Assembly: GCF_002934455.1 (NCBI RefSeq)
Contig: NZ_PTIR01000005.1
Location: forward strand, 62,001-126,000
DNA from: Trinickia symbiotica
GTDB lineage: Bacteria > Pseudomonadota > Gammaproteobacteria > Burkholderiales > Burkholderiaceae
DNA: 64,000 nt
Direction: 5' to 3'
Below the pieces are notes generated by a model that had not been told where the DNA came from, ran no database searches, and was given only the letters and a program-made list of their open reading frames with translations. Shown here piece by piece: positions 51,572-59,708 of the stretch (within the stretch, counting starts at the first letter, position 1; each line of letters begins with the position of its first letter). A program made the translations under genes and the position numbers.

Positions 51572-52612
51572 ATGCGAATTCTCTTTTTTGCTAACGATCT
51601 TGGCGGCGGCAATGCACTATTGCCACTCATAGGCAAAGCCGGAACAAGTGTGAATCGATTCTTTCTGGTTGCGATGGGGCCGTCTTTTGACCTATGGAAG
51701 ACAAGCGGGCTCAAACCATTCAAAGCAAATCCAAAGACATTTCGCATAAAAATTCACGCGCTTATCGACAAGCATCGACCGGACGTGATCGTCACGGGAA
51801 CAAGCATCGGCTCGCGATTCGAGCACATCGTTTGGAGCGAGGCAAAGCGCGCCCGCATTCCGACGCTCGCGATCATAGACGGCTGGGTAAAGATTCGACA
51901 TCGCTTTCTTGGCGAGAATCGAAGCCGAGCGTTGCCCGAGCGTTTTGGCGTACTGGACCTTCACATCAGGCGGACCGTCGTTCGAACATGCAAGGTATCC
52001 CCGTCGAGAATCGATGTTCTCGGTCATCCGCACTTGCAGGCGATCACGGCCGATCTTCGCCGCGAAAGGCGTGCACGAGCGATCCAATCTTGCTCCACGA
52101 TTGAATTTTTCTCGACGCCGTTGGTAGATAGTGAATCGACTCACGGCATTGCCGCGGCCAATGATTTGGTTCGTCAGCTAGCCGCTCGCCCCCGAATCAA
52201 GCTGTTGATCAAGCCTCATCCGCGCGAGCGCATCGAGCCATGGAAGGAATGGATTGCAAGCGTACATTCGCACCCAATCCACCCGGCAATGGAGGTCTGC
52301 ATAGCGGATAGCCTGCCGACCAAACAAATTCTCAAAGACGTCGATATAGCAATCGGCTTGCCGACATCGGTAATGATTGAAGCGGCATTCGCCGCGATTC
52401 CCGTCATCATCCTCGAGCCGAACGAGTGGTCTCATCGGAATCCTGCCATCGATCGCTACCTAAGCGACCGCGTCGCGCGAACCTGCGACGAGCTGATCCG
52501 AAAAATGGACGCCTTGGCGTCAACTGAAGAGATGGGCATCTTCGACGATGCGATCACGCGTGAAGCCGATTCACGTGCAATGAGAGCGGTACGCATGCTG
52601 GCCAAGGCGTAG
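51572..52612 (+). CDS. GT-B-like glycosyltransferase or polysaccharide-related protein
   Basis: A 346-residue protein from the ATG at 51572 (MRILFFANDLGGGNALLPLI). Two Rossmann-like halves: N-terminal DVIVTGTSIGSRFEHIVW, IPTLAIIDGWVKIRHRF; C-terminal KLLIKPHPRERIEPWKEW, DVDIAIGLPTSVMIEAAFAAIPVIILEPNEW. The KPHPRE and PTSVMIEAAFAAIPVI blocks are typical of CDP-glycerol/capsule-type transferases. Its base composition is clearly more AT-rich than its neighbours, suggesting recent acquisition. It sits alone beside the T6SS island. Function uncertain. Confidence 0.7.
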   Translation: MRILFFANDLGGGNALLPLIGKAGTSVNRFFLVAMGPSFDLWKTSGLKPFKANPKTFRIKIHALIDKHRPDVIVTGTSIGSRFEHIVWSEAKRARIPTLAIIDGWVKIRHRFLGENRSRALPERFGVLDLHIRRTVVRTCKVSPSRIDVLGHPHLQAITADLRRERRARAIQSCSTIEFFSTPLVDSESTHGIAAANDLVRQLAARPRIKLLIKPHPRERIEPWKEWIASVHSHPIHPAMEVCIADSLPTKQILKDVDIAIGLPTSVMIEAAFAAIPVIILEPNEWSHRNPAIDRYLSDRVARTCDELIRKMDALASTEEMGIFDDAITREADSRAMRAVRMLAKA

Positions 52613-52694
52613 GGCGTCACTGCCCGCTACCCTTAGCTTTCGCGATCGGACACGTGCCGAGAGATCGATACCCTCACGGCACTACAAGCGTCTT

Positions 52695-52734
52695 GTCTCC
52701 ACGCCTTTGCTCAATCGTCAAAGACCGTGGAGAC
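52695..52734. repeat. Long hairpin between two convergent genes
   Basis: GTCTCCACG (52695-52703) and CGTGGAGAC (52726-52734) form a perfect 9-bp outer stem; CTTTG (52705-52709) and CAAAG (52719-52723) extend it inside. No U-tract on either strand. It lies exactly between the stops at 52612 and 52738 and may be a bidirectional barrier to transcription. Confidence 0.6.
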
Positions 52735-52737
52735 GCC

Positions 52738-54459
52738 TCACTCCTTCGCGACATGCGAAAGCGTCGCCGCGGCAAACGGCAGCGAATCGACAGACGAAGA
52801 CATCCCCGCTCCCATGCCGATCCGCGCATCGTTCGCCGCGACGGCATCGGGCTTGCCGAGCAGGCTCGCGAGGCGCTCGGCCAAACGAAGCGCGAGCGCG
52901 GTGATCGTGATCGTCGGAAAGTTCGCGCCGACGCTTGGAAACACCGAGCTTCCCGCGATATGGAGGTTGGCCACGCCGTGCACGGCGCAGTGCCTGTCGA
53001 CTACCCCTTCGCGCGGCGAATCGTGCATGCGCGTCGTGCCCATGTGATGCCAGGTGCCCTCGAGCCCCGACGGCCATTCGCGCCCCTGCAGCGGCTCGTC
53101 CAGCTTGACCTCGGCCACGCCCCCGGCACGCAGCTCTTCGGCAACGAGCTCGAACGTGCGGTCGAACGTGCGCTGCACGAGTTCGTCGAGCAGCCAGGCG
53201 ACTCTCACGCGCGGCATCCCGAGCGCATCGCGGTCGGTGCCGAGCGTCACGCGGCTGTCGGGGTTGGGTGCCGCCTCGACGATCGCTTGCAGTCTGACGT
53301 CGGTGATGAGCGAGCGCGGCTGCAATAGTCGCGTGAGCAGAAAGCCGGCCGTATCGATCGGATGCGCGGCCATCGTCTCGAGATCGTCGGCCAGCCTCCA
53401 GCCCGGTTGCTCCTTCTTCAGCAGCGCCTGCTTGCAGCGGATCAGCGCCTCGGCACCAGCGCTGCCCTCGCCGTAAAAGAGCGAGAAGAACCAGACGCGC
53501 GCGTTGAGCAGCCGCTCGCGCGTCAGTACTTCGGGCGTGAGCGCGAACTGCGAGGAAATCGGTGTGCCGTGCGCGGAAACAGCGGCGTTCTGATAGTGGA
53601 ACTTGATGTCGTAGAGCTTGTTGCGCGCCCACTCGTCGGAGAAGCGCACGCTCGCCGACATGATGCGCGGGTGATCCATGAAGAAGCGGCCGACGATATC
53701 GTGTCCGTTGCCGAGCCCGGCCGGCTGCGTGCGATTCGAGGCGAGTAGAAGCCGTGCGTTTTCGATGCCGCCCGCGGCCAACACATAGTGCTTGGCGACG
53801 AAAGTCAGGCGGCGACCGGTGAGGGTCGCCGCATCGATGCGCGCAACACGTGCGCCATCGAGATTCGTCTCGATGTTGACCGCATTCGCGTGGAGAAACA
53901 CACGCACGAATGGCGATCGCTCGAGATCCTTGCGATAGAGCTTGCCGAAACGCGCGGGCGGGCTGAACTGCGCGACTGTGTCGCGCACGTTGCCGGTCAC
54001 GAAGGGGATGCGGCGCACGTCGGGGCGGTTGATCGCCCCTTCCCAAAACGCCGGGTCGAAAGTATTCGGGCCGAGCTTGAGCAGCGCATGCGTGCGCGCA
54101 TAGTATGGCGCGAGCTCGTCGAGCCCGAAGGGCCAGCCGCTGTGAGGCACCCAGTCACGCTTCTCGAAGTCCCATGGGTCGAGCGGACGGCACCAGCCGC
54201 CCCAGCAGTTGCTGCTACCGCCCAGATAGCGGCTGCGGCTGCCGTCGGCGAACGTGTATGGCAGCCCGACATTCTCTCCGCGATAAAGGTCTCGGGTTTC
54301 GTCATCGGGTTTATACCCGCCGCTTTCGAGCAGGCAGGTGTCGATGCCCATGCGGTTCAATTCGAGCGCGAGCGTGATCCCCGCTACGCCAGCGCCGATG
54401 ATACAAACCGTCGTCTCTACCTGGTGCCCCTCATCGACGGTACGTGTGTCGATAAACAT
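52738..54459 (-). CDS. GMC-family FAD-dependent oxidoreductase
   Basis: A 573-residue flavoprotein starting at the ATG at 54459 (AAGGGGAATACC upstream). N-terminal FAD-binding motif CIIGAGVAGITLALEL, then YLGGSSNCWGGWCRPLDPWD, HYVLAAGGIENARLLLASN (ATP-binding-like second motif), and the C-terminal catalytic region GTWHHMGTTRMHDSPREGVVD with ANLHIAGSSVFPSVGANFPT. This is the subgroup used for alcohol or sugar oxidation, often found in exopolysaccharide-associated clusters. It precedes no obvious partner; the acetyltransferase gene lies upstream on the same strand. Confidence 0.9.
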   Translation of the reverse strand: MFIDTRTVDEGHQVETTVCIIGAGVAGITLALELNRMGIDTCLLESGGYKPDDETRDLYRGENVGLPYTFADGSRSRYLGGSSNCWGGWCRPLDPWDFEKRDWVPHSGWPFGLDELAPYYARTHALLKLGPNTFDPAFWEGAINRPDVRRIPFVTGNVRDTVAQFSPPARFGKLYRKDLERSPFVRVFLHANAVNIETNLDGARVARIDAATLTGRRLTFVAKHYVLAAGGIENARLLLASNRTQPAGLGNGHDIVGRFFMDHPRIMSASVRFSDEWARNKLYDIKFHYQNAAVSAHGTPISSQFALTPEVLTRERLLNARVWFFSLFYGEGSAGAEALIRCKQALLKKEQPGWRLADDLETMAAHPIDTAGFLLTRLLQPRSLITDVRLQAIVEAAPNPDSRVTLGTDRDALGMPRVRVAWLLDELVQRTFDRTFELVAEELRAGGVAEVKLDEPLQGREWPSGLEGTWHHMGTTRMHDSPREGVVDRHCAVHGVANLHIAGSSVFPSVGANFPTITITALALRLAERLASLLGKPDAVAANDARIGMGAGMSSSVDSLPFAAATLSHVAKE

Positions 54460-54607
54460 GGTATTCCCCTTGTTTCTTGTGATCTTCGTTCGCGTGAGCC
54501 GTGGGCATCGGCCAACATGGCGCAGCTTGCTGCCAACGCACACCGCGCGCAGCGAGCTGCGCATACGATCTGAGCAAAGAGCTTTCCGCTTCGCATGCTG
54601 CGAAACA

Positions 54608-55246
54608 TCAGGAGTTGAAGCGCTTGCGCAGGAATCGGCAGGGATTGCCGCCATAAACGCCTTCCGGCGCGAGCGATCGATGCACGACGGAGAGCGGCGT
54701 GACGACGGCCGAGCGGCCGATGGTGACGCCCATTTGTACGACGCATTTGGAGGTAATCCACACCCCGTCTTCAATGACGATCGGCGCTACGCGCAGATCC
54801 ATCGTCGTGCTCATGTCGTGCGAGCCGGCAGTAAGGAACGTGCCTTGCGAGATGCATACATGCGACCCGATGCGGATGGGCGCTTGGTTATATATCCATA
54901 CGTCGACTCCGAACCAGCAGTGATCCCCCACTTCCAGATTCCAAGGTGCTTTGACACGCAGCGGATGCACGAAGCGGCAACCCATGCCGATCCGCGCGCC
55001 GAACAGGCGCAACAGCGCCACACGCAGCGCCGAGCTGGGCATGAGCTTGTTGTTGATGATGCAGGCCTCGACGAGGAACCACATCGCCTCGATCAATATG
55101 CCGCGCCGCGCGACGTAATTGCCCTTGCCGGCCCGCGACAGATCGACGACGCGGCCCGTCTTTCGTCCGGACCACTGACTCCGCTCGAAATGATCTTCTC
55201 GCGCTTGCGCGCCAACGACTCTTTCCTGCTCGATATGGCTTTCCAT
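54608..55246 (-). CDS. WcaF-like acetyltransferase (left-handed beta-helix)
   Basis: A 212-residue hexapeptide-repeat acetyltransferase from the ATG at 55246 (a TTG two codons earlier is possible). The colanic-acid acetyltransferase pattern is clear: RVALLRLFGARIGMGCRFVH, VKAPWNLEVGDHCWFGVDVW, QAPIRIGSHVCISQGTFLTA, GSHDMSTTMDLRVAPIVIED, GVTIGRSAVVTPLSVV. Its catalytic His lies in GSHD. It would acetylate a sugar in a surface polysaccharide. The gene lies 148 bases before the GMC oxidoreductase gene. Confidence 0.9.
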   Translation of the reverse strand: MESHIEQERVVGAQAREDHFERSQWSGRKTGRVVDLSRAGKGNYVARRGILIEAMWFLVEACIINNKLMPSSALRVALLRLFGARIGMGCRFVHPLRVKAPWNLEVGDHCWFGVDVWIYNQAPIRIGSHVCISQGTFLTAGSHDMSTTMDLRVAPIVIEDGVWITSKCVVQMGVTIGRSAVVTPLSVVHRSLAPEGVYGGNPCRFLRKRFNS

Positions 55247-55445
55247 CGCCAATTGCCCTCGAATATCCTCGTATGTTTGCGATGTTTTTTCTTATCCCTG
55301 ACGAAACTCATTATTGGCTGGGCCGTCTATCGAGCTTTGTAGGCGTCCGCACCAATGGCGGCTTCGGCCGGTGTTTTGGCGGCGCCGGGCGTGGGACGCG
55401 CGCGACGATGAACGAACGACATTGAGCCGCTCAAGGAGTCCATCT

Positions 55446-56108
55446 GTGTCATTACGACTATGTGCACGATCGTCATTCGACATTGAGTCAGTGCCCATCC
55501 GGTCATTCCCGATCGGGTCATTCCCGACGAGGCGTGCCCGCGGGCACGAGCCTCGCGGAGCCGTTGCCCTGACGCGCGTCGCGCGCGCCGCCTGCATTGC
55601 GCTCGCACTTGCCGCGGCGGCGCCCGCCGCCGCTCAGCAGCAAGGCGCGGGCGCGAATGCCGCCGCCGGGAACGATCGCGCGGCGGCGCGCGCCGAAAAC
55701 GAGCCTTTACGTGGGATTAGCAAGGAAGATGCACTGCTCGGAGGCCCCGGCGCCTATCGCGACCCCTATCGCTCGCAATACGACGCCGGCGAAACCGGCG
55801 AATCAGATCTGATGAAAGCCGAGCGCGTGCCGAACGGCGCGACCGATCAGGGTGCGAAGGGTTACGACCCGCTCCCGCCGGGCGGACGGCGACAGCTTGG
55901 ACGCGCGGCAGGCGCGGCGGCCGACGCGGGTGGAGCGGGCGCCGGTGGCGGCGCCGGCGGGGGCAATGCGGCTGTCGCGCGTGGCAACGGCGCGCCCGGC
56001 GCCGCACCGCCCGATACGGCGCAACAGGCCGCGAAGTCGCTCTATAGCGATCCGTTCGGCGGCGGCGCGAAGGGCGCGGCACAGCAGGTCTATCACACGC
56101 CCTGGTAA
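55446..56108 (+). CDS. Uncharacterised exported Gly/Ala-rich protein
   Basis: I do not recognise a family. A GTG start at 55446 is proposed (220 residues) because an AAGGAG site lies 7 bases before; the frame is open from 55314. After a polar N-terminus comes a hydrophobic signal-like stretch (RVARAACIALALAAAAPAAA) that could be cleaved before QQQ. The remainder is low complexity: an Asp/Tyr-containing part (ALLGGPGAYRDPYRSQYD, MKAERVPNGATDQGAKGYDP), then a Gly/Ala-rich repeat and a conserved-looking end (SLYSDPFGGGAKGAAQQVYH). It is divergent from the acetyltransferase and convergent with the transglutaminase gene. Confidence 0.55.
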   Translation: MSLRLCARSSFDIESVPIRSFPIGSFPTRRARGHEPRGAVALTRVARAACIALALAAAAPAAAQQQGAGANAAAGNDRAAARAENEPLRGISKEDALLGGPGAYRDPYRSQYDAGETGESDLMKAERVPNGATDQGAKGYDPLPPGGRRQLGRAAGAAADAGGAGAGGGAGGGNAAVARGNGAPGAAPPDTAQQAAKSLYSDPFGGGAKGAAQQVYHTPW

Positions 56109-56136
56109 GGCGGCACGCTGTGGCGCTCGTTCGTTT

Positions 56137-57024
56137 TCAACCCGCGGCGACGCTCACGGCGACCTCGACGCTGTGCTCGCCTCCGCCCAGGATGATTCCG
56201 CGCAGCAACGACACGTCGCTATAGTCGCGGCCTCGCGCGAGCGTCACATGATTGAGATCGGCGAGCACGTCGTTGGTCGGATCGAGGTCGATCCAGCCCG
56301 TGCCCGGGCAAAATACCGACACCCACGCATGCGACGCATCCGCACCCACGAGTCGCGGCTCGTCTGACGGCGGCAACGTGCGCAGGTATCCACTCACATA
56401 ACGCGCGCTCAATCCGAGCGAACGCAAGCAACCGATCATCACTTGCGCGAAGTCTTGACAGACGCCATGCCGCAGATCGAATGCACGCATCGCGGGCGTA
56501 TCGAATGTGGTGGCCTGTGGCTTGTACTCGAAATCGGCATGAATCCTGTGCATCAGGTCGATTGCCGCCGCGGCGAGCGGCGTGCCGTGCGCGAAACTCG
56601 GAAGCGAGTAGGCGCGCAATTCAGGCTCGAGCGCAATGTTGGGCGAAGCGAAGCGAAATTCGGTCTCGGGTAGATAAGCGCCACCCGCGCGAAACCGCAA
56701 CGCGTCGACGACGTCTTCCCAGGCAGGCGTTGCATCGGGATCGAGATCACACCAGCGCGGCGTGAGCACGACGGTCGTCTCGCTCGTCAACCGCAGACTC
56801 TCATGCGGCGTATCGAATGTGAAGTAGAGCAGTTCATTGCCGAATGCATCGACGCGTGAGGTGCTATAGGCGGGAGCCGGCTCGATCGTCTCCTCGTGCG
56901 TCACGACGCGCTGCCAGGGGCAATCGAGCGGCCTGATCGTCGCAAGATGACGGGCCGTTTCGACGGGCGTCGAATAGCGATAGGTCGTCGCGTGCGAAAC
57001 AGAAAGTGTGACTCGATCGCTCAT
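56137..57024 (-). CDS. Transglutaminase-like protease with N-terminal BTAD-like domain
   Basis: A 295-residue protein from the ATG at 57024, overlapping the stop of the ATP-grasp gene by four bases. The N-terminal beta domain (VSHATTYRYSTPVETARHLA, RLTSETTVVLTPRW) precedes a transglutaminase core with Cys in LRHGVCQDFAQVMIGCLRSL, His in ADASHAWVSVFCPG and Asp in WIDLDPTND. Such proteins act as peptidases or amidases. Last gene of the four-gene ATP-grasp/alpha-E cluster. Confidence 0.9.
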   Translation of the reverse strand: MSDRVTLSVSHATTYRYSTPVETARHLATIRPLDCPWQRVVTHEETIEPAPAYSTSRVDAFGNELLYFTFDTPHESLRLTSETTVVLTPRWCDLDPDATPAWEDVVDALRFRAGGAYLPETEFRFASPNIALEPELRAYSLPSFAHGTPLAAAAIDLMHRIHADFEYKPQATTFDTPAMRAFDLRHGVCQDFAQVMIGCLRSLGLSARYVSGYLRTLPPSDEPRLVGADASHAWVSVFCPGTGWIDLDPTNDVLADLNHVTLARGRDYSDVSLLRGIILGGGEHSVEVAVSVAAG

Positions 57025-59693
57025 GACGACACCTGTGAAGCAAGCGCGCCTTCGGCATGGATGAAGTAGCGCGCGCTGACCTCGTTGGAAGCCGCGGCAA
57101 CATGCGCGGCCAATTGATCGCATAGCGCGAGCAGCGCAGCGTAGTGCCCCGCCTCATCGATCGTGCAGAGCGCTTCGAGCGACGGCAGGGATTCGACAGG
57201 CGGCATCGACTCTCCGAAGGGCCGCCGATTGGCAGCACCCGCGGCCGCGGCGATCTCGTCGAGCTTTTTGCGCAATCGCTCGTAGACACCGTATAGGCCG
57301 CGCGGATTGGTCGGATCGACGACGATGAGATCGACGAGCGCGGGCACCTCGAGCCGCCCCGGATAAAGCGAGCGATAGGTGAGCGTGCTGTCGAAGAGTT
57401 GCAGCAACAAATCGAAGCCGGCGGGCGTCGCAAGCGTGCCCGCGTCAGTCACGACGTGCAGAAACGCCGTCATCGCGATGACGCGCTCGATGTGACGCCC
57501 CGCAAATAGCAGCCGCCATGCCTCGTCGCGTACCATGCGATCGCCCTGCGCGCCGCTGATCGCCGAGAGCTGCATCGCAAGCACCTCGAGCGCGTTCATT
57601 AGTGCGACGCGATCGTAACGGTCGTAGCGATCATGCCGCGGCGAATCGCCTCGGGCCTGCGGCGATGGCGCGCCGTGCACGGCGGCGGGCACGAGCGATA
57701 GTGCGACGAGCGCATCGCGGAAATCGTTACGCGCGGCGAGGATCGCCCGCCAGTGATCGTTCGACAGACGCGCACGAATTTCACCGCTCGCGCGCGCCTG
57801 GCTCGCGAGCACGTTTCCAACGCTCGCGATGCCCGAATGCTCGTGCAAGCTCGCGACGAGCGCGCGCTCGAATGCATGGCGCGTCTTGCAAGCATCGCCG
57901 TCGGCGCTCGCGATGAGCTCGAAGCGGCGCGCGAGCTCGGCGAGCGTCGGCAACATCTCGTCGGAGTCGTGGCTTTCGAGTGAGCCCAGAATGATCCGCG
58001 CGAGGCGCACGCTGTTCTCGGCGCGCTCGCTATAGCGGCCGGCCCAGAAGAGGTTCTCCGCGGCGCGGCTCGAGACGGTGCGATGGCGGTGGCCGCGCGC
58101 GAGATCGCGCGGGCTCATCGGCGAAGGCAACAGCGAAAACGACGAACCGGGCTGGCTGGAAAGCACCCATGTGTCGACGCTGCTCCCACCCGACTGCATC
58201 GAGACGCTCAACTGCCGCTCGTCGGCAAGCCGCGTGAAGCCGCCGGGGAACACGTGCCAGCCGCCGTCCTCGCCGGCGATCGCATAGGCGCGCAGCGTGC
58301 AGGGACGACGCGTGAGCGTGCCGTCCTGATAGCGCGGCGCGCACGAATAAGGCAATGGCGCCTGGATCGCGAACGCGTCGGGCCGCTCTTCAATGCGCTC
58401 GCGCCATTCGGCGAGGCACTGCGGCCCCGCGGCGAGCCCGGGCGGCATGTCGGACGACGAGGGATGCGGCATGCCCGTCCATGCCGGTGCGAGCCACGCC
58501 TCGGAGAGTTGCGCGAAGGCTTGCTCGCGCACGGTTTCTTCGCCGCACCACCATGTCGCGATACCGGGCAGCACGAGGGTTTCGCCGAAGAGCGCGTCGG
58601 CGATGCCGGGCAGAAAGCCATGCAGCGCCGCCGATTCGAGAAAACCCGCGCCCGGCGAGTTCGACACGACCACATTGCCGGCACGCATGACCTGCAGCAG
58701 GCCCGGCACGCCGATCGTCGAATCGGCGCGCAGCTCGACCGGATCGCAAAAGCTGTCGTCGAGCCGGCGCAGCATCCCGTGCACGCGCTCGAGCCCGGCG
58801 AGCGTCTTCAGATAGAGCTTGTCGCCGCGCACGGTGAGATCCGTGCCTTCGACGAGCGTAAGCCCGAGGTATCGCGCGAGAAAGACATGCTCGAAATACG
58901 TCTCGCTGAAGGGGCCGGGGCTCAGCAGCGCGATATGAGGCGAATCGCCGCGCTCGCGGCGCTCGTCGAGCGTCATCGTGGCCCGGGCCGATTTCGCGAG
59001 CGTCGCGATCAGCTGCGAGTAGGACGGTGCCAGCCGCCTCACGCGCAAGGAGCGGAACGGCTCGGCGAAAAGCCCTGCGACGATGAGCCGGTTCTCGAGC
59101 GCATAGCCGAGGCCCGATGGCGCCTGCGTCCGATGTCCCGTGACCGTCCATTCGCCGTTCGGCGCGCGCGCGAGATCGACGGCGACGATCTGCAGATAGC
59201 GCCCGCCGGGCGGCACATAGCCTCTGAGTGGCCGCAGATAGCCGGGATGACCGAAGACGAGCGCGGGCGGGATCAGGCCGCGCGCGAGCAGCGTCTGGCC
59301 GCCGTAGGCGTCCGCCACGAGCGCTTCGAGAAGCCGCGCGCGCTGCGCCACGCCGCGCTCGATCGTCGCCCACTCGGCCTCGTCGACGATGAGCGGGAGC
59401 ATATCGAGCGCCCAGGGACGCGGCTCGCCGTTGTCGACATAGACGTTGTAAGTAATGTCGTTATCGCGGATTTGCCCGTCGATCGACGCGGCCGCCTGCT
59501 CGAGGCCCGCGGCACCTTCCTCGCCGAGCAGGCCGAAGAAGCGCCGCCAGGGCTCGCGAATCGAACCTGTCGCGTCGCGCAGCTCATCCCAGTGGCCCCC
59601 GCGCGCGGGCGCGTCGCGCAACGAGGCGAGCACTTCGGCTGAATCGCTCGTCTCGGCTGCGGCATCGAACGGCAAAGTCGATTGAAAAGGCAA
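57021..59693 (-). CDS. Circularly permuted ATP-grasp protein fused to an alpha-E domain
   Basis: An 890-residue two-domain protein. The first about 480 residues are a circularly permuted type-2 ATP-grasp (DGQIRDNDITYNVYVDNGEP, RPWALDMLPLIVDEAEWATI, LVFGHPGYLRPLRGYVPPGG, ALLSPGPFSETYFEHVFLAR, VRGDKLYLKTLAG, VVVSNSPGAGFLESAALHGF). The rest is the alpha-helical alpha-E domain (AENLFWAGRYSERAENSVRL, EAWRLLFAGRHIERVIAMT, STLTYRSLYPGRLEVPALVD). In many genomes these are separate adjacent proteins, so this is a fusion. Predicted to form peptide or amide bonds with ATP; the product is unknown. Confidence 0.92.
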   Translation of the reverse strand: MPFQSTLPFDAAAETSDSAEVLASLRDAPARGGHWDELRDATGSIREPWRRFFGLLGEEGAAGLEQAAASIDGQIRDNDITYNVYVDNGEPRPWALDMLPLIVDEAEWATIERGVAQRARLLEALVADAYGGQTLLARGLIPPALVFGHPGYLRPLRGYVPPGGRYLQIVAVDLARAPNGEWTVTGHRTQAPSGLGYALENRLIVAGLFAEPFRSLRVRRLAPSYSQLIATLAKSARATMTLDERRERGDSPHIALLSPGPFSETYFEHVFLARYLGLTLVEGTDLTVRGDKLYLKTLAGLERVHGMLRRLDDSFCDPVELRADSTIGVPGLLQVMRAGNVVVSNSPGAGFLESAALHGFLPGIADALFGETLVLPGIATWWCGEETVREQAFAQLSEAWLAPAWTGMPHPSSSDMPPGLAAGPQCLAEWRERIEERPDAFAIQAPLPYSCAPRYQDGTLTRRPCTLRAYAIAGEDGGWHVFPGGFTRLADERQLSVSMQSGGSSVDTWVLSSQPGSSFSLLPSPMSPRDLARGHRHRTVSSRAAENLFWAGRYSERAENSVRLARIILGSLESHDSDEMLPTLAELARRFELIASADGDACKTRHAFERALVASLHEHSGIASVGNVLASQARASGEIRARLSNDHWRAILAARNDFRDALVALSLVPAAVHGAPSPQARGDSPRHDRYDRYDRVALMNALEVLAMQLSAISGAQGDRMVRDEAWRLLFAGRHIERVIAMTAFLHVVTDAGTLATPAGFDLLLQLFDSTLTYRSLYPGRLEVPALVDLIVVDPTNPRGLYGVYERLRKKLDEIAAAAGAANRRPFGESMPPVESLPSLEALCTIDEAGHYAALLALCDQLAAHVAAASNEVSARYFIHAEGALASQVSS

Positions 59694-59708
59694 AGTCGTT
59701 CGTAGAGT

